From assembly GCF_964204645.1 (NCBI RefSeq), contig NC_134028.1, positions 2,826,501-2,890,500 on the forward strand: 64,000 nucleotides of DNA. The letters are read 5' to 3'. This stretch comes from Tubulanus polymorphus. Taxonomy: Eukaryota > Nemertea > Palaeonemertea > Tubulaniformes > Tubulanidae. The notes beneath the pieces are model-generated. The model was not told the origin of the DNA. It searched no databases and saw only the letters and a program-made list of their open reading frames with translations. Position numbers and translations under genes: made by a program. Below, piece by piece: positions 61,861-64,000 of the stretch. The stretch's first letter is position 1. Each line of letters opens with the position of its first letter.

Positions 61861-61875
61861 CACTAGATGGCAGCA
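61861..61875 (+). promoter_or_regulatory. CTCF-like motif CACTAGATGGCAGCA
   Basis: Closely fits the bilaterian CTCF core CCACYAGATGGCRGC. Related matches: CGATAGATGGCAGCA at 60649-60663 and TACAAGATGGCAGCA at 17042-17056. Confidence 0.35.
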
Positions 61876-62977
61876 TCATCTAGGATAGAATTTAAACCTC
61901 AGTGTGTCATCATTCTCGCCAGTTACCAGTTCATTATTCAGCACATCGAAATACATGTATTCGCAAAATGCTCGCCGTCAAAAGTCCCAAAATTTGCGAC
62001 ATCAATTAGGGAATCATGAAATAAAATAACGTGGTTTCAAGTTTATTATCGATAAAATCACTCACCTTTATTTCACTTCTTTCCTTAGGCGCTATATCAA
62101 CAAACTTAATAGAATCAGAATATAAACATCAGGATACCAGGTCCCTAGAAAATAACACATATTTCATTAATAATATCATTTCAGCGTAGGCCTGTCCTAA
62201 GGCTTCTCAGTTTCACTTTTGGTTAAAAATCAAGAAAGGAAGTTTTTGACTTAAAAACAGTCATAGGTGTACCTATAGTTATCCTGGTATACGGCAAATA
62301 TGACAATGACACTGATAAAAGACCAATGATTTATCATAATGATTGATAATTATCTTCCTGGAACATGATTTCATAGCAAAACTTCGAACTTGGTCTAGCC
62401 AAAGAACGTACAATAGGCGACGGCGCTAATTTGTACATAACTGTGCAGGATGAAGGGATTTTGAAGTGCATCTTCCATTTTAAAAGTGGCGTAAATGTAT
62501 ACTAAATGGACTGGATGTTCAATACCAGGAATAGCCTACAGTATCAGTACCGTCACTGTCTAAGATTAAGAAGCCCAGTCAGGATCCTCTGCCTGGCAAT
62601 TCAGTTCAGAATTTAATAGGGCATGGCGTTTTTTATCAGGAACAAATTGACACACTTTTCTTTAACTTCTTCTTTTGTAGCATCCCTGAGACACTGTCAA
62701 ATCATCATTTGTCAGAAAATTGGACTTATAAGTTGAATAGCTCTAGAGAATTGATAGACATTTAGTTGCAAATTGTTTTCCTTTTTTACCGCAGAATTAC
62801 GTTTTGTTGCAGAATATCAGTTAAATCAAGGGGGACCTAGCTATACTGGCAAACGGTTTCTATGACGCTGAAATGAAAGAGGCCATTCGTTGGCAGCAGG
62901 AACTTACAGACAAATAAATACTCCCATATATATATATTAGAGAAATGGAGCAATTTGGCAGCCATTACACCATTGAC

Positions 62978-62985
62978 TGACGTCA
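62978..62985. promoter_or_regulatory. Perfect CRE/ATF palindrome TGACGTCA
   Basis: About 725 bp upstream of the POLR3H ATG. A single consensus match; function not shown. Confidence 0.25.
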
Positions 62986-63710
62986 TCGTCTATCGAGAAA
63001 CAACCGGGAAATCCGGAAATGAACGATACATTTTACCATGACAAAATCACAATAGGGATCTCAATTAGGTCTTCCTTTATTTCTTTTCAGTATTTCTAGC
63101 TATCAAAAACTATCATCAAATTTATCTCCGGTGATGATGAAGGTTTATTTTGGTAAATTCGGAAACACCCTTTCGTAGCTCACTAATCGTAACCGTGAGT
63201 AATCCTCAAGGTCACGGCGCGAACCCGAAAATAAAATAAAAGTGTCCGAAAATTACATTCAAAAATTGACCCGGAAACCTCCCTATTTTCGCCGTGTCAC
63301 GCTTAAAGAGGTAATGCAAATCATAAGACACGTAGAATTTCAAATACAATGATTTTTGTCGATCAATATATTTGTCGTAATCATAGAAAGTGACTAATCG
63401 AGAGTTATTCTTGAGTACTATTTATCGACGGAAACCGTTGGCACACGGACAGAACAGTCGTACGTGTAAGGAATTAATGCCAGTACCGGTATATTGTAAT
63501 GCAGTTGATACCAAGTTTTCATTATGTGCAGATTACTACAAGGGTTAGGCTTTAAATGCAATTGGGTTGTATTTAGGGTACTTTATGTAAATATCCGATT
63601 ATTAAACTTCAAATTCAAATTATGTTATTATTATTAAAGACTTAAACCACTAATATACCTTGGAATCGAACTGCAGTACCATCTTTTTGTATATTGTATT
63701 TTAGGAGAAA

Positions 63711-64000
63711 ATGTTTGTGTTGGCAGAAATGAAAGACACTGTGCGCATAGCACCCTGGCTCTTCAAAATAGGGTTATTAGATGCAATAAAAGAAGCACTT
63801 AATAAGAAATTTGCGAACAAGGTGACAGAAGCGAAATTTGAAATATATTATAGGCACCTACTTTTGTTAATAAACATGTAAATTATGAAATCTCCCCTTG
63901 CAGGTCGTTCATAATGTTGGTTTGTGCATTGCCCTGTGGGACGTAACATATGTAGATGATAGTTATATTTTTCCCGGGGACGGATCGTCTCATACTGTAG
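63711..64000 (+). CDS. POLR3H: RNA polymerase III subunit RPC8/RPC25 (POLR3H), 5' part
   Basis: Stalk subunit of RNA polymerase III (Rpb7/RpoE-like family), which with its partner CRCP/RPC9 takes part in initiation in the nucleus. Exon 1 (63711-63821) encodes 37 residues starting [18 protein letters not shown] and ends AACAAG before GTGACA. After an 82-bp intron (63822-63903, ending CCCCTTGCAG), exon 2 starts at 63904 in phase 0 with [20 protein letters not shown] and continues [12 protein letters not shown] to the window edge. The MFVL-EM-DTVRI-PW start, the NKK-ANK segment, the VV-NVGLCI stretch and the PGDG-SHT motif are hallmarks of RPC8. These cover most of the N-terminal Rpb7-like domain; the S1/OB domain lies off-window. 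TTTTAG seven bases before the ATG could be a 5' UTR acceptor. Confidence 0.93.

Larger units (their letters stand above)
47419..63710. other. Region between MRTF and POLR3H
   Basis: About 16 kb with no gene I can name. The first few hundred bases above 47418 should hold the MRTF 5' UTR and possibly its promoter. 47700-47960 is extremely AT-rich, with (ATA)n. No TATA or initiator is convincing. The rest contains repeats and MITEs listed separately and a weak terminal-exon candidate at 49190-49343. Noncoding 5' exons of MRTF could lie anywhere here. Confidence 0.6.

Overview
This is a window of animal nuclear DNA. It is AT-rich, has spliced genes with GT-AG introns up to about 10 kb, and carries microsatellites, minisatellites and short inverted-repeat transposons. 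The organism is probably a non-vertebrate bilaterian, with a mollusc- or annelid-like lineage most plausible. The sequence alone does not fix the species.

Region 1 (1-10365) is a tandem array of five units of about 2.05 kb plus a short decayed sixth start. It is noncoding as far as I can see. Copies 1 and 4 share variants, and so do copies 2 and 5, which suggests a three-unit higher-order period of about 6.15 kb. The array runs off the left edge.

Region 2 (12870-47418, minus strand) is one large gene, the myocardin-related transcription factor (MRTF/MKL family, the actin-regulated coactivator of SRF). I could join ten coding exons with every splice phase matching, giving 1450 codons plus stop. 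The protein has a Q-rich N-terminal extension, three RPEL actin-binding motifs spread over four exons, a basic box, a SAP domain, polyQ, a leucine-zipper-like segment and a C-terminal activation region. A candidate alternative first exon at 22362-22602 would splice in phase downstream of RPEL1 and so remove the first actin sensor. The introns hold several inverted-repeat elements, including a 73-bp perfect inverted repeat with a hammerhead-ribozyme-like loop and a 358-bp Harbinger-type MITE with a TTA target duplication. They also hold a 140-nt homopurine tract, a G4-prone G tract, a (CTG)11 tract, a cluster of three TGACC-N3-GGTCA palindromes and an unidentified divergent ORF pair.

Region 3 (47419-63710) is the 5' flank between two divergent genes. 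It holds a 12-copy 40-bp minisatellite whose units contain a CTCF-core-like AGAGGGCGC, two more copies of a MITE family, and no gene I can name.

Region 4 (63711-64000, plus strand) is the start of the RNA polymerase III subunit RPC8/RPC25 gene (POLR3H): two exons separated by an 82-bp intron, running off the right edge. MRTF and POLR3H are therefore head-to-head neighbours. Human MRTFA and POLR3H both lie in 22q13, so the linkage may be ancient.
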